A DNA stretch of 64,000 nucleotides from Deltaproteobacteria bacterium (GCA_024280335.1 JAJRQI010000034.1:186001-250000); one strand, 5' to 3'. Positions 36,534-46,800 are shown, counted from the first letter of the stretch. Translations and numbers: made by a program. Notes: generated by a model not told the origin, from the letters alone.

Positions 36534-37387
36534 TCTTTCAACCTTGGATCGAGGGCGTCACGGACTCCTTCACCGAGCAGGTTGTAACCGAGCACAGTAA
36601 TCAGGATCGCCAGACCGGGAAAAACCGACAGCCACCAGGCGCTGCCGAGGGTCTGTTTACCGGTAATCAGCATGTTCCCCCAGGAGGGGGTCGGTGGCTG
36701 TACGCCGATGCCGAGAAACGACAGGGCGCTTTCGGTGAGGATAGCTCCGGCGACGCCAAGGGTTGCCGAAACCAGCACCGGCGACAACGCGTTGGGCAGG
36801 ATATGACGAAAGATCAGTCGTAGATCGGAAGCCCCCAGCGCCTGTGCCGCCAGGACAAAGTCACGCTGGCGCAAGCTGAGAAATTCAGCGCGGACCAGCC
36901 GCGCCACCCCCATCCAGCTGGTCAGGCCGATCACGATCATGATGTTCCAGATTGAGGGCTCTAAAAAAGCGATCACCGCCAGGATCAGAAAGAAGGTCGG
37001 AAAGCAGAGCATAATGTCGACAAAACGCATGATCAGAGCATCAACCCAGCGACCGTAATAACCGGCCAACGAACCGAGGACGATGCCGATAATACTGGAG
37101 ATGCCGACCGCGAGAAAACCGACCAGCAGGGAGATTCTGGCGCCATAGAGCATCCGCACCAGAACCCCGCGACCGAGATCATCAGTCCCCAGCGGATGCT
37201 GCCAACTTGGCGGCAACAGACGCTGACTGATATCGATCGCCGCCGGATCCGCGTCAATCAGGGAGGCGGTCGCGGCCATCAGAAACATGGTCAGCACAAT
37301 GACACCGCCGGCCAGCGCCATGCGGTTGTGGCGCAACCGCTGCCAGACGATATCGCGTAAAAAAGAACGTTGTGTCGTAAACATCAA
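36530..37387 (-). CDS. Oligopeptide/dipeptide ABC transporter permease, DppC/OppC type
   Basis: This 285-residue permease has about six membrane spans. The N-terminal FLRDIVWQRLRHNRMALAGG block matches the DppC/OppC leader, and VRAEFLSLRQRDFVLAAQAL is the EAA motif that contacts the ATPase, followed by GASDLRLIFRHILPN. It pairs with the OppB-type permease encoded at 38171-39160. Between the two lies the MshEN-domain gene, whose stop overlaps this start by 4 nt. No ATPase gene follows. Confidence 0.93.
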   Translation of the reverse strand: MMFTTQRSFLRDIVWQRLRHNRMALAGGVIVLTMFLMAATASLIDADPAAIDISQRLLPPSWQHPLGTDDLGRGVLVRMLYGARISLLVGFLAVGISSIIGIVLGSLAGYYGRWVDALIMRFVDIMLCFPTFFLILAVIAFLEPSIWNIMIVIGLTSWMGVARLVRAEFLSLRQRDFVLAAQALGASDLRLIFRHILPNALSPVLVSATLGVAGAILTESALSFLGIGVQPPTPSWGNMLITGKQTLGSAWWLSVFPGLAILITVLGYNLLGEGVRDALDPRLKE

Positions 37388-37998
37388 CCGAATTTCACCC
37401 TTTCAACCTCGATAGCACTCAAGATTCCCTTCTCGTTCAAAACCTCCAGCAACCGATCCAACCTGGGATCGGTTGTCGACAGTTCGCCAAGGTCGGCCAG
37501 GTTGTAGTCGATAAAAGCATCGGTCGCCGCAACCGGGGATGGCTGTAGTTTCTCCGGCGACAGGTTTTTTCGTAACGCCTGACGTATTTCATCCTCGGAA
37601 GCCAACACCGGCAACACCCGACAGCCGCTGGCAAACTGCAGTTCATCGACCAGTTGCAGGTTGGTCGGATCGGTCATCGCCACCCGCAGGATTTTCTCTT
37701 TGCCCGACTGACGCAATTCAATCGGGATGACCAGCAGATGCAGCAGCCGCTCTCTGGGAATCAGCGTAAGGATTTGTGGCGAAATCTCCAGATCGTCGAG
37801 CGCCACCCGGGAATACTTCGCCTGTGACTCGAGAATTTCCAAGATCGTCTCTTCCGGCAGGTAACCGAGCTTGACCATGGCGCTGCCGATCCGGCCACCG
37901 AGATTCCGCTGCAGTGAAAGTGCTGAATCGAGCTGAAACTGGTCGATCAAACCTGATTCCAGCAGCATTTCACCTAATCTGTTTGCTTTGAGCTGCAT
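37384..37998 (-). CDS. MshEN-domain protein, predicted c-di-GMP receptor
   Basis: This 204-residue soluble protein resembles the N-terminal part of type II secretion/type IV pilus ATPases (GspE/PilB/MshE) without the ATPase domain. Residues 7-30 (RLGEMLLESGLIDQF...) and 36-59 (RIGSAMVKLGYLPEE...) are two 24-residue repeats of the form R-x-G-x2-L/M...L/I...Q, separated by exactly five residues. This is the published MshEN pattern for c-di-GMP binding. The rest (residues 70-150) matches the GspE N2 subdomain (LIPRERLLHLLVIPIEL, then RVAMTDPTNLQLVDELQFAS). It lies between the two oligopeptide permease genes and is coupled to the second. Nucleotide binding is inferred from the motif. Confidence 0.8.
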   Translation of the reverse strand: MQLKANRLGEMLLESGLIDQFQLDSALSLQRNLGGRIGSAMVKLGYLPEETILEILESQAKYSRVALDDLEISPQILTLIPRERLLHLLVIPIELRQSGKEKILRVAMTDPTNLQLVDELQFASGCRVLPVLASEDEIRQALRKNLSPEKLQPSPVAATDAFIDYNLADLGELSTTDPRLDRLLEVLNEKGILSAIEVERVKFG

Positions 37999-38023
37999 CG
38001 TTTCCCCCTTGCTTCATTATTTA

Positions 38024-38163
38024 GTAACTTCAGATCGCTGGCCTCGGGGTGCCCACGGAAAGGGTGTCTGTCGCCCGGATGGCGACAGTCAAGCCCCATG
38101 GATGGGTTCATGCGTCCCTTGGAGTGGGCGGCGCGAGGCCATTTGCCGAGGTACTTAAGTTAC
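38024..38163. ncRNA. Strongly structured intergenic element, class unknown
   Basis: The gap between oppB and the MshEN gene is almost entirely self-complementary. Nested pairs are GTAACTT (38024) with AAGTTAC (38157), GGCCTCG with CGAGGCC, GCCCAC with GTGGGC, and AAGGG with CCCTT. They enclose two hairpins, one a perfect 8-bp CTGTCGCC / GGCGACAG with a 5-nt loop. A second CCGAGG at 38146-38151 could compete for the CCTCGG strand, giving two alternative folds. The strand is undetermined: it may be an intercistronic RNA of the transporter operon or an independent RNA. A 6S-like rod was considered but is not proven. Confidence 0.5.
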
Positions 38164-38170
38164 CATTATT

Positions 38171-39160
38171 TTACCCTTCACCCTGCTCCTGATGACGGAT
38201 GCGTGGATCGGCCAAGGCATAAGAGATATCGGCCAGCAGATTACCGAACAGGGTCAGCACCGCACCCATGACCAGAATTCCCATAATCAACGGATAATCC
38301 CGCATCATTACTGCGTCATAAAAAAGCTTCCCCATCCCGGGGATGGCAAAAATAGTTTCAAAAATCACACTGCCGCCGATCAGTCCCGGCACCGACAGAC
38401 CGAGGATCGTAATCACCGGCAGCAGCGCGTTGCGCAGCGCATGTTTATAGATAACAACCCGTTCGGATAACCCTTTGGCGCGGGCCGTCAGAATATAATC
38501 CTGCCGCACCACTTCGAGCATATTCGAGCGCATATAACGGGAGAAACCGGCCAGACCGCCGATCGCCGAGATGAACACCGGCAGCACCAGATGACTGATC
38601 CGGTCAAGGATCTGTCCACCGAAGCTCAGGTATTCGTAACCGAGCGATTTCAGCCCGGAAATCGGCAAAACCCCCAAGCGCACCCCCAGCCAGTCCATCA
38701 GCAGCAGCGCCAGCCAGAAAGACGGCATGGCAAACCCGGCGAACACCAGCAGCGTGGTCGAGCGATCGAAAGCTGAATTCCGGCGCACGGCGGAGATAAT
38801 TCCCAGCGGAATAGAAACCACCAATATCAACAAGATGGAAAGCACATTGAGCAGAATGGTGATCGGCAATCGCTCAATCACCTTGTCAAACACCGGTCGG
38901 CGATCGGTGGCGAAGGACTCGCCGAAATCAAGCTGCACCAGGCGCGACAACCAGTTGAAGTACTGCACGTATAACGGTTGGTCGAGACCGTACTGAACCC
39001 GCAGGCGCTCCTGCAGATCGCTGCCGGCCTGCGGATTCATCTGGGTCTGCAGATCGGTCGGTTCTCCCGGAGCCAGATGAATCACCACAAAAGAGATCAG
39101 GGTAATTCCCAACAGCAGCGGGATCATCATCAACAGACGCTTTGATAAATATTGCAGCAT
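38171..39160 (-). CDS. Oligopeptide/dipeptide ABC transporter permease, DppB/OppB type
   Basis: This 329-residue permease begins [20 protein letters not shown], the usual DppB/OppB start, then [11 protein letters not shown]. It has six membrane spans and the EAA motif ...[20 protein letters not shown], followed by [14 protein letters not shown] and the [17 protein letters not shown] end. It follows the binding-protein gene by 18 nt. Together with the DppC-type permease it would form the membrane pore of a peptide importer. Confidence 0.94.
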   Translation of the reverse strand: MLQYLSKRLLMMIPLLLGITLISFVVIHLAPGEPTDLQTQMNPQAGSDLQERLRVQYGLDQPLYVQYFNWLSRLVQLDFGESFATDRRPVFDKVIERLPITILLNVLSILLILVVSIPLGIISAVRRNSAFDRSTTLLVFAGFAMPSFWLALLLMDWLGVRLGVLPISGLKSLGYEYLSFGGQILDRISHLVLPVFISAIGGLAGFSRYMRSNMLEVVRQDYILTARAKGLSERVVIYKHALRNALLPVITILGLSVPGLIGGSVIFETIFAIPGMGKLFYDAVMMRDYPLIMGILVMGAVLTLFGNLLADISYALADPRIRHQEQGEG

Positions 39161-39178
39161 CAGGCAAAACCGATCGAT

Positions 39179-40798
39179 CTATCTGGCATATTTCTGCTCT
39201 TTTTTCGGCACAAACCACTCATTATGAAAATTATAGCGAATCCCGGCCGGTGCCGGCTCGACACCGCGAAAACGTTTCGACACCGCCGGCAGCGCTTCGG
39301 CGATATACAAAAAGGTGTACGGCTGCTCTTCGGCGAGAATTTCCTGAAAACGATCATAGTAGGGCTTGCGCTGTTGCTGGTCGAAAATCCGCCGCCCGTC
39401 TTCCAATAATTGATCAACCTCGGCATTTTTGAAACCGATAAAATTGAGTTGTCGCGGACCGGTTTTACTGGAATGCCAGATGTTGTACTGATCCGGTTCA
39501 GGACCACCGGTCCAGCCGAGAAGGGTCGCATCAAAATTGCTGGGATTGATGAATTCCTTGAGGAAAGTCGCCCACTCGATGATCCGCAGTTTGACATCGA
39601 CACCGATCTCTTGAAAACGGCGCTGGATAATCTCGCCGGTCTTGGCACGCAGATCATTGCCCTGGTTGGTGACGATGGTAAAAGCGAGCGGCCGGCCATC
39701 TTTTTCGAGAATACCGTCACCATCGCTATCCTGCCAGCCCGCCTGTTGTAACAGCTGTCTGGCTTTTTCCGGGTTGTAATCATACCTGGGGACGTTCGGA
39801 TTATACACCCAGCTGTCCGGCTTATAGGGACCAGTGGCGGCAACTCCGTAGCCGAGCAGAACACCGTCGACAATCTCCTGCTTGTTGATGGCAAAGGCCA
39901 ATGCCTGGCGCACTCGCTTATCCTGAAACAACGGCCGATTCAGGTTGTAACCCAGATAGGTATAGCCAAAATTGAGATAACGATACTTGCTGTAGAGACG
40001 CCGGAACGCAGAGGTTTCGGTCTGCCGATCAAACTGCAGCGGGGAGAGGCCCATAAAATCAAGACCGCCGGTCTGCAACTCGAGAAACTGGGTCGAGGTG
40101 TCGGGAATAATCCGCAGGACCACCCGCTTGATATAGGGTTGCCCCTCAAAGTAATCGGCGTTCGCCTCCAGAACGATCTTCTCACCGCCCAACCACTCCT
40201 TAAACCGATAGGGCCCAGTACCGACCGGATTGCGCGCCAGAGGGCTCTGGGTCACATCCTCCCCTTCCAGTAAGTGCTTTGGATGGATTGAGGTTGCCCA
40301 ACTCATCAGCGCCGGTGCGTACGGCTTGGCATAAGAGACTCGAAAGGTATAGGGATCGAGAACTTCAGCGTTTGCCACCTGTTTGAACGCTTCGGCATAG
40401 GCTGTCGGGGTGCTCGGGTCGGTATAAAGCCGATAAGTGAACAGCACATCCGCCGCAGTAAACGGTGCCCCATCGTGCCACTTCACCCCCTTGCGGAGAT
40501 GAAATGTGATCACCAGGTTGTCCGCAGAGACGTCCCAGGATTCGGCCAGCTCACCCTCGATCACCAAGTTTTTGTCATAACGAAGCAGGCCGTTGTAAAC
40601 CAGCCCGGTGATACCGCTTGAGGTAGAATCCGATGCCAGCACCGGCAGCAGGGTACTGGCATCACCGATCGAAGCTTCAATGAAGGTATCTCCGAACTCA
40701 GCAGTTAAAACCTTTTCAACCCCGGGATGCTCGGTTTCCTGCGTACCGTTGCAGCCGAACAGCAACAGCAGCAGAAGTCCGATCAACAGCTGTGACAT
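39179..40798 (-). CDS. Peptide-binding lipoprotein of ABC transporter (DppA/OppA, SBP family 5)
   Basis: With ATG at 40798 (GGAG 9 nt upstream) the protein is 539 residues and starts with a lipoprotein signal: MSQLLIGLLLLLLFGCNGTQ, with the lipobox LFGC. An upstream GTG at 40840 overlaps the previous stop but adds an unlikely N-terminal extension. The mature part has the family 5 signature ITFHLRKGVKWHDGAPFTAA and VGTGPYRFKEW. It should capture peptides or similar ligands in the periplasm and deliver them to the two permeases downstream. Confidence 0.93.
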   Translation of the reverse strand: MSQLLIGLLLLLLFGCNGTQETEHPGVEKVLTAEFGDTFIEASIGDASTLLPVLASDSTSSGITGLVYNGLLRYDKNLVIEGELAESWDVSADNLVITFHLRKGVKWHDGAPFTAADVLFTYRLYTDPSTPTAYAEAFKQVANAEVLDPYTFRVSYAKPYAPALMSWATSIHPKHLLEGEDVTQSPLARNPVGTGPYRFKEWLGGEKIVLEANADYFEGQPYIKRVVLRIIPDTSTQFLELQTGGLDFMGLSPLQFDRQTETSAFRRLYSKYRYLNFGYTYLGYNLNRPLFQDKRVRQALAFAINKQEIVDGVLLGYGVAATGPYKPDSWVYNPNVPRYDYNPEKARQLLQQAGWQDSDGDGILEKDGRPLAFTIVTNQGNDLRAKTGEIIQRRFQEIGVDVKLRIIEWATFLKEFINPSNFDATLLGWTGGPEPDQYNIWHSSKTGPRQLNFIGFKNAEVDQLLEDGRRIFDQQQRKPYYDRFQEILAEEQPYTFLYIAEALPAVSKRFRGVEPAPAGIRYNFHNEWFVPKKEQKYAR

Positions 40799-40836
40799 GA
40801 CACAAATCTCCGGGAAAATTGTTTTATCTGTTGCTC

Positions 40837-41595
40837 TCACGGTAAAGCCTCTATCGGCAGATTTTCCGGTGGCTGCAAATGAAACCGCTCAGCTGCGGGA
40901 GCGATATTGATCTGCAGCTCGTTGAAGTTGAGTGCCAGTTTGGTCTGCTCCGCCGGCAGCTCAACCTGGATACGTCGCGGAAATTGATCTTCTGCGTCGA
41001 TGTTCTGAAACAGAACCTCTAGAAAGCGCTCGCCCTGGACAAAATAACGGCTGCCGACCAAACGCAACTGTTGATCAAACAGCAGTTCCTGCTCACGATT
41101 ATCCGCAATCAGGCGCAACAGCAGCTGGCCGTCGATAAGTTTGACTTCGTTCTGCTGCGCGGCAATCAGCGGCGGATCGTACAGCAACAGGCGCACCAGA
41201 TTGGTTATCGACAAGGGGACCCGGGTAAAGCGGGCCAGATTTTCATCAGTGGCCGCCCCGCGGAAAAAGCGACCGGGGGCCGGGGTGTTGAGAAAAACGG
41301 ACAATTCATCGCCGTCGGACGTGAGCTGCAGGACCAGCTGACCAAAACCGGTCAGCACGTCAGCGCGCAACCGGTCCGGTTTCTCCAGCAGTAAAAACTG
41401 CTGAGTCGATCGGTATTTGCCCTTGATGGTCAGGCCGACTTTCGCCGCAGCATCCAGAGACACAACCTTGCCGGTGGTTTCAGTCAGGCGCTGCAAGAGA
41501 CGCTCGGCAGTCGGCACTTCTGTCCAGGTCGGCTCGGGCGGCCGGGCACAGGAGACCGGCAGAAACAAAAGCAGGAACAGGATAAAGCGGAGCAT
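40837..41595 (-). CDS. DUF4292-like outer membrane lipoprotein
   Basis: This 252-residue protein has a lipoprotein signal (FILFLLLFLPVSC, Cys at 16). The body is predicted to be mostly beta-strand: VSLDAAAKVGLTIKGKYRST, LLLEKPDRLRADVLTGFGQL and VLQLTSDGDELSVFLNTPAP, resembling the LolB/LolA-like half-barrel of DUF4292. It is known as a family of predicted outer membrane lipoproteins of uncertain role. Its start overlaps the TPR protein stop by 1 nt. Confidence 0.75.
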   Translation of the reverse strand: MLRFILFLLLFLPVSCARPPEPTWTEVPTAERLLQRLTETTGKVVSLDAAAKVGLTIKGKYRSTQQFLLLEKPDRLRADVLTGFGQLVLQLTSDGDELSVFLNTPAPGRFFRGAATDENLARFTRVPLSITNLVRLLLYDPPLIAAQQNEVKLIDGQLLLRLIADNREQELLFDQQLRLVGSRYFVQGERFLEVLFQNIDAEDQFPRRIQVELPAEQTKLALNFNELQINIAPAAERFHLQPPENLPIEALP

Positions 41596-43331
41596 CAGTT
41601 ATTCTTCCGCAGGATGATCTGCAATTTCTCTTCGACCCCCTCAGCTTGAGGATCGATTTCCAACACCTTGCGGTAGGCTTCGACAGCCTCTTCCCACAAG
41701 GTCAGGGATTGATAAAGATCACCGAGATGTTCCAGGATAACCGGATCGTCCGGCTGCAAGTTGGAGGCTTTTTCCAACTGTTCGCGACTCTCCTCAAAGC
41801 GGCCCAGCTTGAAATAGATCCAGCCCAGAGTATCGATGATATAACCGCTTTTCTTGCTCGACAGAGCTTTCAGCGTACGGCTTAAGGCCAGCTCCAATTC
41901 TTCATCGTTTTCGGCCTGGTGGTAAGCAACAAAATTGAGCGCATCGGGATGATTGCCGTTCAACTGCAGGACCTGCTGCATCAGCTCCAAAGCCTTGCCC
42001 CGTTCGCCACGTTTCTCGTGAACAACGCCGAGCTGGTAAAGCAGGTCGACATTGTGGGGAAACTGCTTCAGTCCGGCGGCAATGACCTCTCCAGCCTCGT
42101 CCAGTTGCTCACGATCACCAAGAAAAATAGCCAGGTAGTAGTAGATCTCCGGCCTCTGAGTCCCCTGCACGATAACCCTGCGTAACGCGTTGATGGCTTC
42201 TCCATCCTGCCCGGCAGCCCTGTAAAGGTAGGCCATCTGCAGAATCGCCTCAGCAAAAACAGCCGATGATTCCTTAATCGGTGCCATCACCTCAATCGCA
42301 TCGGTATTACGTCCCTGACTGAGCAGCGAAAGTCCTAAGTAATAGCGATTCTCATCAGTCTCGGGATTTTGGTTCAGCAACGCGCGGAAAATCGCTTCTG
42401 CCTGCGTCCAATTCTTAAGTTCCATCTGAATCAGACCGATCCTGCCGAAAATCTGTTGATTGCCCGGCAGCTGTTGCCGAATCGCTTGAAACTGCTCCAA
42501 AGCTTCCAGCAGTCGTTTCTGTTTCAAGTAGAGAAACGCCAGCTGTTCGCGCACGGCAACAGCACGCGGGTTTCCGGCAATCCCCTGACGGTAGAGTTCG
42601 TAGGCTTCGGCTTGCAGTTGCTGAGTTTCCAATAATTTTCCGTATTCAAGCACAGCCTGTTGATGTGCCGGATAATCAGCCAACAACGCACGATAGGTCG
42701 CCATCGCCTTGTCGAACTGAGCGGTCTCCTGATAAAAACGGGCCAAAGAAAGCCTGGCTAGTTTGGCTTCCGGATGCTTGACAACCAGCGATTCGAGCAC
42801 TTCGATGGCCTCATCGTTGCGCTGCTGGCGCCCCAAAGCCATCGCCAGACGCATCTGCAACAGCTGCCTGTCCGGTGCCGACGTCAAGGCCTTGCGGTAG
42901 TGGCTGACGGCTTCAGCATGCTGGTTGCGATAACTGAACAGATCTCCAAGCAGTTCATGCGTTTCCACCTGCTCGGGGTGTTTCTGCAGCAGCTTTTGCA
43001 GGATTTCAATCGAGCGATCTGCTTCATCCAGATGCAGCAAGGCTTTAGCCAGACTCAATTGTAAATAGTCCGCTCGTGGATCAAAACTGATCGCTCGTTC
43101 GAGGGCAGATATCGCCTCCGGCCAGCGCTCTTCAACAGCAAGAACGCGAAATTGACTGAACGCAAAAAGGGCCTTGGCGTCGGCATCTGCCAGTTCGGAG
43201 CGATAAAACGGTCGATCGTCGGAAGGTTGCAGCGGTCCCTGCAAACCGGCGCAGCCGGAAAGGAAAAACAGAATCAGAACAACAATGTAGCTGCGGTGAA
43301 ATATGATTGCCCGGAAATGATTGTTCGGCAC
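41595..43331 (-). CDS. TPR-repeat lipoprotein
   Basis: From the GTG at 43331 (AAAGGG about 7 nt upstream) the protein is 578 residues with a lipoprotein signal (YIVVLILFFLSGC). The rest is at least twelve tandem tetratricopeptide repeats, recognisable by repeated A-x-Y/F-x-K-A-L-x2-P patterns such as AVSHYRKALTSAPDRQL, AYRKVLEIDPQAEG and the FVKHPEAKLARLSLARFYQE type units. A longer in-frame start at 43412 would bury the signal behind 27 residues. TPR lipoproteins act as scaffolds at the outer membrane. It is the first gene of the long operon that continues into the peptide transporter. Confidence 0.85.
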   Translation of the reverse strand: MPNNHFRAIIFHRSYIVVLILFFLSGCAGLQGPLQPSDDRPFYRSELADADAKALFAFSQFRVLAVEERWPEAISALERAISFDPRADYLQLSLAKALLHLDEADRSIEILQKLLQKHPEQVETHELLGDLFSYRNQHAEAVSHYRKALTSAPDRQLLQMRLAMALGRQQRNDEAIEVLESLVVKHPEAKLARLSLARFYQETAQFDKAMATYRALLADYPAHQQAVLEYGKLLETQQLQAEAYELYRQGIAGNPRAVAVREQLAFLYLKQKRLLEALEQFQAIRQQLPGNQQIFGRIGLIQMELKNWTQAEAIFRALLNQNPETDENRYYLGLSLLSQGRNTDAIEVMAPIKESSAVFAEAILQMAYLYRAAGQDGEAINALRRVIVQGTQRPEIYYYLAIFLGDREQLDEAGEVIAAGLKQFPHNVDLLYQLGVVHEKRGERGKALELMQQVLQLNGNHPDALNFVAYHQAENDEELELALSRTLKALSSKKSGYIIDTLGWIYFKLGRFEESREQLEKASNLQPDDPVILEHLGDLYQSLTLWEEAVEAYRKVLEIDPQAEGVEEKLQIILRKNN

Positions 43332-43546
43332 ACACTGACCCTTTAAAATAGAGCTGCCTTCCCACAATCGGGACAGCAGTGGCAGCAAGAATAATCTATT
43401 GATAACTAGCACACCCAGACAAACAGCGTCAAACCCTTAAAGGGTCCCGGTCAACACTTTACAGCAGTGAAATCTCTGATAAATTTCAAAAATGATCTGT
43501 CGATATCAAGTGCGTTGGAAAACCGCTTACGCGTGTCTGAAACAGG

Positions 43547-43575
43547 TTGACAGGCTATGATAGAAACGCGATAAC
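43547..43575 (+). promoter_or_regulatory. Probable sigma-70 promoter of the symporter-phosphatase operon
   Basis: TTGACA at 43547-43552 is followed after 17 nt by GATAAC at 43570-43575. A short hairpin (GGCTGT / ACAGCC, 43578-43595) lies just after the expected start site, and the first gene begins about 40 nt downstream of the -10. The -35 is perfect and the -10 matches the consensus at four of six positions. Confidence 0.5.
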
Positions 43576-43614
43576 AAGGCTGTCTGATAACAGCCGCTGG
43601 CCATCCGGGGATGA

Positions 43615-43860
43615 ATGATGAAAGACCCTCACGGGAATTCAACAAAAGAAGCCTGGATCCTCTGCCTGATTCTGGGCATTATCATGATCAATTTCCCCTT
43701 TATTCACATTTTCAGCAATGAAGACCTGATCTTTGGCCTGCCGACACTGGTGCTCTATTTCTTTGTCGGCTGGCCGGCGTCCATTCTGGTGATCTGGTTC
43801 TTTGCCAGACGCAACGGTGCCGAAGACGAAAACAGCAGTGTCGATACCGGGAGAGAGTAA
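43615..43860 (+). CDS. Small two-span membrane protein upstream of symporter
   Basis: This 81-residue (or 80 from the second ATG at 43618) protein has two hydrophobic segments, WILCLILGIIMINFPFIHIF and PTLVLYFFVGWPASILVIWF, joined by a short polar loop, with a charged tail. Small proteins of this layout commonly accompany sodium/solute symporters (DUF3311/DUF4212-like) and are thought to be auxiliary subunits. The symporter-fusion gene starts 3 nt after its stop. The GGGG ribosome-binding site is better placed for the second ATG. Confidence 0.8.
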   Translation: MMKDPHGNSTKEAWILCLILGIIMINFPFIHIFSNEDLIFGLPTLVLYFFVGWPASILVIWFFARRNGAEDENSSVDTGRE

Positions 43861-43863
43861 CCG

Positions 43864-46800
43864 ATGATCTCTGCCAAAACCGTCCTGCTGATCTCTCTGG
43901 CCTATTTCGCCCTGCTGTTCCTGGTTGCCTATTGCGCCGGGAAGCGACGCGAAACAAAGCGCAGTCTTCTTTCCAATTCTTACGTCTATTCCTTTTCTCT
44001 GGCGATTTACTGCACCAGCTGGACATTTTACGGCAGCGTCGGCAGGGCGGCGACCAACGGTCTTGAATTCCTGCCGATCTACCTGGGGCCGACGCTGATC
44101 GCATTCACCTGGTGGTTTTTCCTGCGCAAAATGGTCCGAATCAGTAAACAGCAGAATATCGTCACCATTGCCGACTTCATCTCCAGCCGCTATGACCGTT
44201 CGGCGCTCCTCGGAGCGATTGTCACCCTGTTCTCGATCTTCGGCATCATGCCCTATATCGCCCTGCAACTTAAAGCAATAGCCCACAGTATCGATCTGCT
44301 TTCGACACCGCTGACGGCACCGGAACTGGGCTTCTACGCGCTGAGCAACAAACTGCCGCCCTATATCGATACGGCCTTCATTGTGGCCTTGGTGCTTGCT
44401 CTGTTCGGGGTTCTGTTCGGCGCCAGACATCTTGACTCGTCCGAACGACACGAGGGGCTGGTGGTCGCAGTGGCGTTCGAGTCACTGGTTAAACTGGTCG
44501 CATTCATAGCGGTCGGAATTTTTGTCACCTACGGCCTGTTTGACGGGTTTGCCGATATTTTTCAGCGTTTCTTCGAGCAGTTCCCGGAACGCCGCGAGCT
44601 GTTCCGCCTGGGGACGGAACAGACGCCGTACACCAAGTGGTTCACGCTGATTATCCTGTCGATGATGGCGATCATGTTTCTGCCCCGGCAATTTCATATC
44701 ATGATCACGGAAAACGCGGATGAGAACCACATCAAAAAAGCGATGTGGCGCTTTCCAGCCTACATGTTTCTGATCAATCTGTTCGTCATTCCGATTGCTC
44801 TTGGCGGCATGATTCTCAACGGCGGCGACACCTCGCAGGCGGACTTCTTTGTTCTCACCCTGCCTCTGTCCGCGGGACACCCCTGGCTGGCGCTATTGGT
44901 CTTTATCGGTGGACTTTCCGCCTCCGCCGGAATGGTGATGGTCTCCTCGGTAACTATTTCAACCATGATTCTCAACCACCTGGTGATGCCGTGCATCCTC
45001 AGGCTGAAACTCAACCGTCAGGATTTTTCCGGGGTTCTGGTCAATCTGAAGCGGTTCGGGATCGTCGGCGTCGTCTTTCTCGGTTATTTCTACTTCCGCC
45101 TGATCGGCGATTCTTATGCCCTGGTTAATATGGGCTTAATCTCCTTCATGGCCGCAACCCAGTTTGCGCCGTCAGTCATCGGCGGTCTTTACTGGAAAAG
45201 AGCCAATCGCAAAGCGGCAACCGTCGGCCTGTCGCTCGGCTTTCTCCTTTGGTTTTACACTCTGCTGATCCCGTCATTCGTCCGCTCCGGCTGGATCAGC
45301 GCCGATATTCTGCAAAACGGCCTGTTCAATATTGCCCTGTTGAAACCGCTGGAACTGTTCGGCCTGAAAGATTTTGATATTTATACTCACTCGCTCTTCT
45401 GGAGCCTGCTTTTCAACCTGGCTGCCTACCTGTCGCTCTCCTTCTTCACCCAGCAGACCGAAAGCGAGGCGCAACAGGCTAATGAATTTGTCGATGTTTT
45501 CGGTGAGCAGGTTCAACCAACGCAACTGAAACGGATCAGTAAAGCACCGACGATCATGGAATTCGTTGAGCTGATGTCGAAGTTCATTGGAGAAAAGCCA
45601 GCCCATGCGGCAATTACTGATTTTCTCTCCGACCATGAAGTTGATGCGCGTGGAAGCCTGCCGGACCATGAAATTCCGCAATTGAAAATTTTTACCGAAC
45701 GTACTCTGGCCGGTCATGTCGGTGCAGCTCCGGCACGGATCATCCTGGAAAACTACCTCTCCACCCGCGGCAGCGAGATGGAAAATGTCTTCGACATTTT
45801 CGGCACGGTCACCATCAGCCATGCTGCCAGTCGTGAGCAGTTGAGCGTTCTCTACGATGCCTCACAGATCGTGTCAAGTGGCGTCAAACTGCAGGAAACT
45901 CTTGATAATATTCTTGAACTACTGGCACAGCAATTCAAGTTCGACCTCTGTGTCATCCGCTTTCTTGAAGAAAGCAACATGACCTTGGTGGTTAAAAGTC
46001 AAAACGGGATGACTTCAGATCATTTCGGCCAATCGGAACGCAATCTCAATATGGAAACCTATATTGGACAGGCCTTCCTTTCCAATGCCACAACCGTGGT
46101 CAACGACACCGATTTTCTCGACAAACCAGCTTCAGCACAAATCATTCAGCGTGAAGGGATCACCTGTTTCGCCCACACCCCGATCGTTGTTGATGGGGAA
46201 TCAGTCGGTATCTTGTCGGCATTTTCACGCAGTGTAAAAGGGATCTTCACCAGCGAATTCATTGCCCTGTTTGAAAACCTGGCAGGTCAGGTCGGGATCG
46301 CCTGGCGCAACGATAAACAGTTGTACGAATTACTCCATGCGCGAGAACAGGAACGTGAACTGCAGATAGCCAAAGATATCCAGATGAGTTTACTGCCGTC
46401 TGAAATTCCGCAACTGCAGCAAATTGCCTTTGCCGGACTGTGCGTACCTGCTCACCATATCGGTGGCGATTATTACGATTTCATTCCGCGCGATGCCGAC
46501 AGCTTCGACCTGGTTATTGCCGACGTTTCCGGGCACAACCTCGGCTCGGCCCTGATCATGGCGGAAACCAGAACCTTCATCCATGCCCTGCTCGACAGCA
46601 TTGAAACACCAGCAGAAATGCTGCATGCTTTAAACCGATTTTTTTACAACAACATGAGCTGTTCCGACCTTTTTGTCACCATGTTCTACCTGCAATATCA
46701 TGTAAATACTCGGACACTTAGCTACACCAGCGCCGGACACAACAATCCGCTCCTCTGGCGCTGTCGACAAAAAAACCTGGTGTTGCTCGATGCTGAAGGA

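Noticed and set aside
38024-38163. GEMM (c-di-GMP) riboswitch upstream of the MshEN gene
   Set aside because: A GGGACGCA string is present, but the conserved tetraloop, receptor and ligand-binding core arrangement is not, so the tempting link with c-di-GMP is not supported.
43639-44451. Minus-strand 270-codon open frame opposite the symporter gene
   Set aside because: Antisense to conserved symporter sequence, with repetitive Gln/Arg/Asp composition and no ribosome-binding site or motif.
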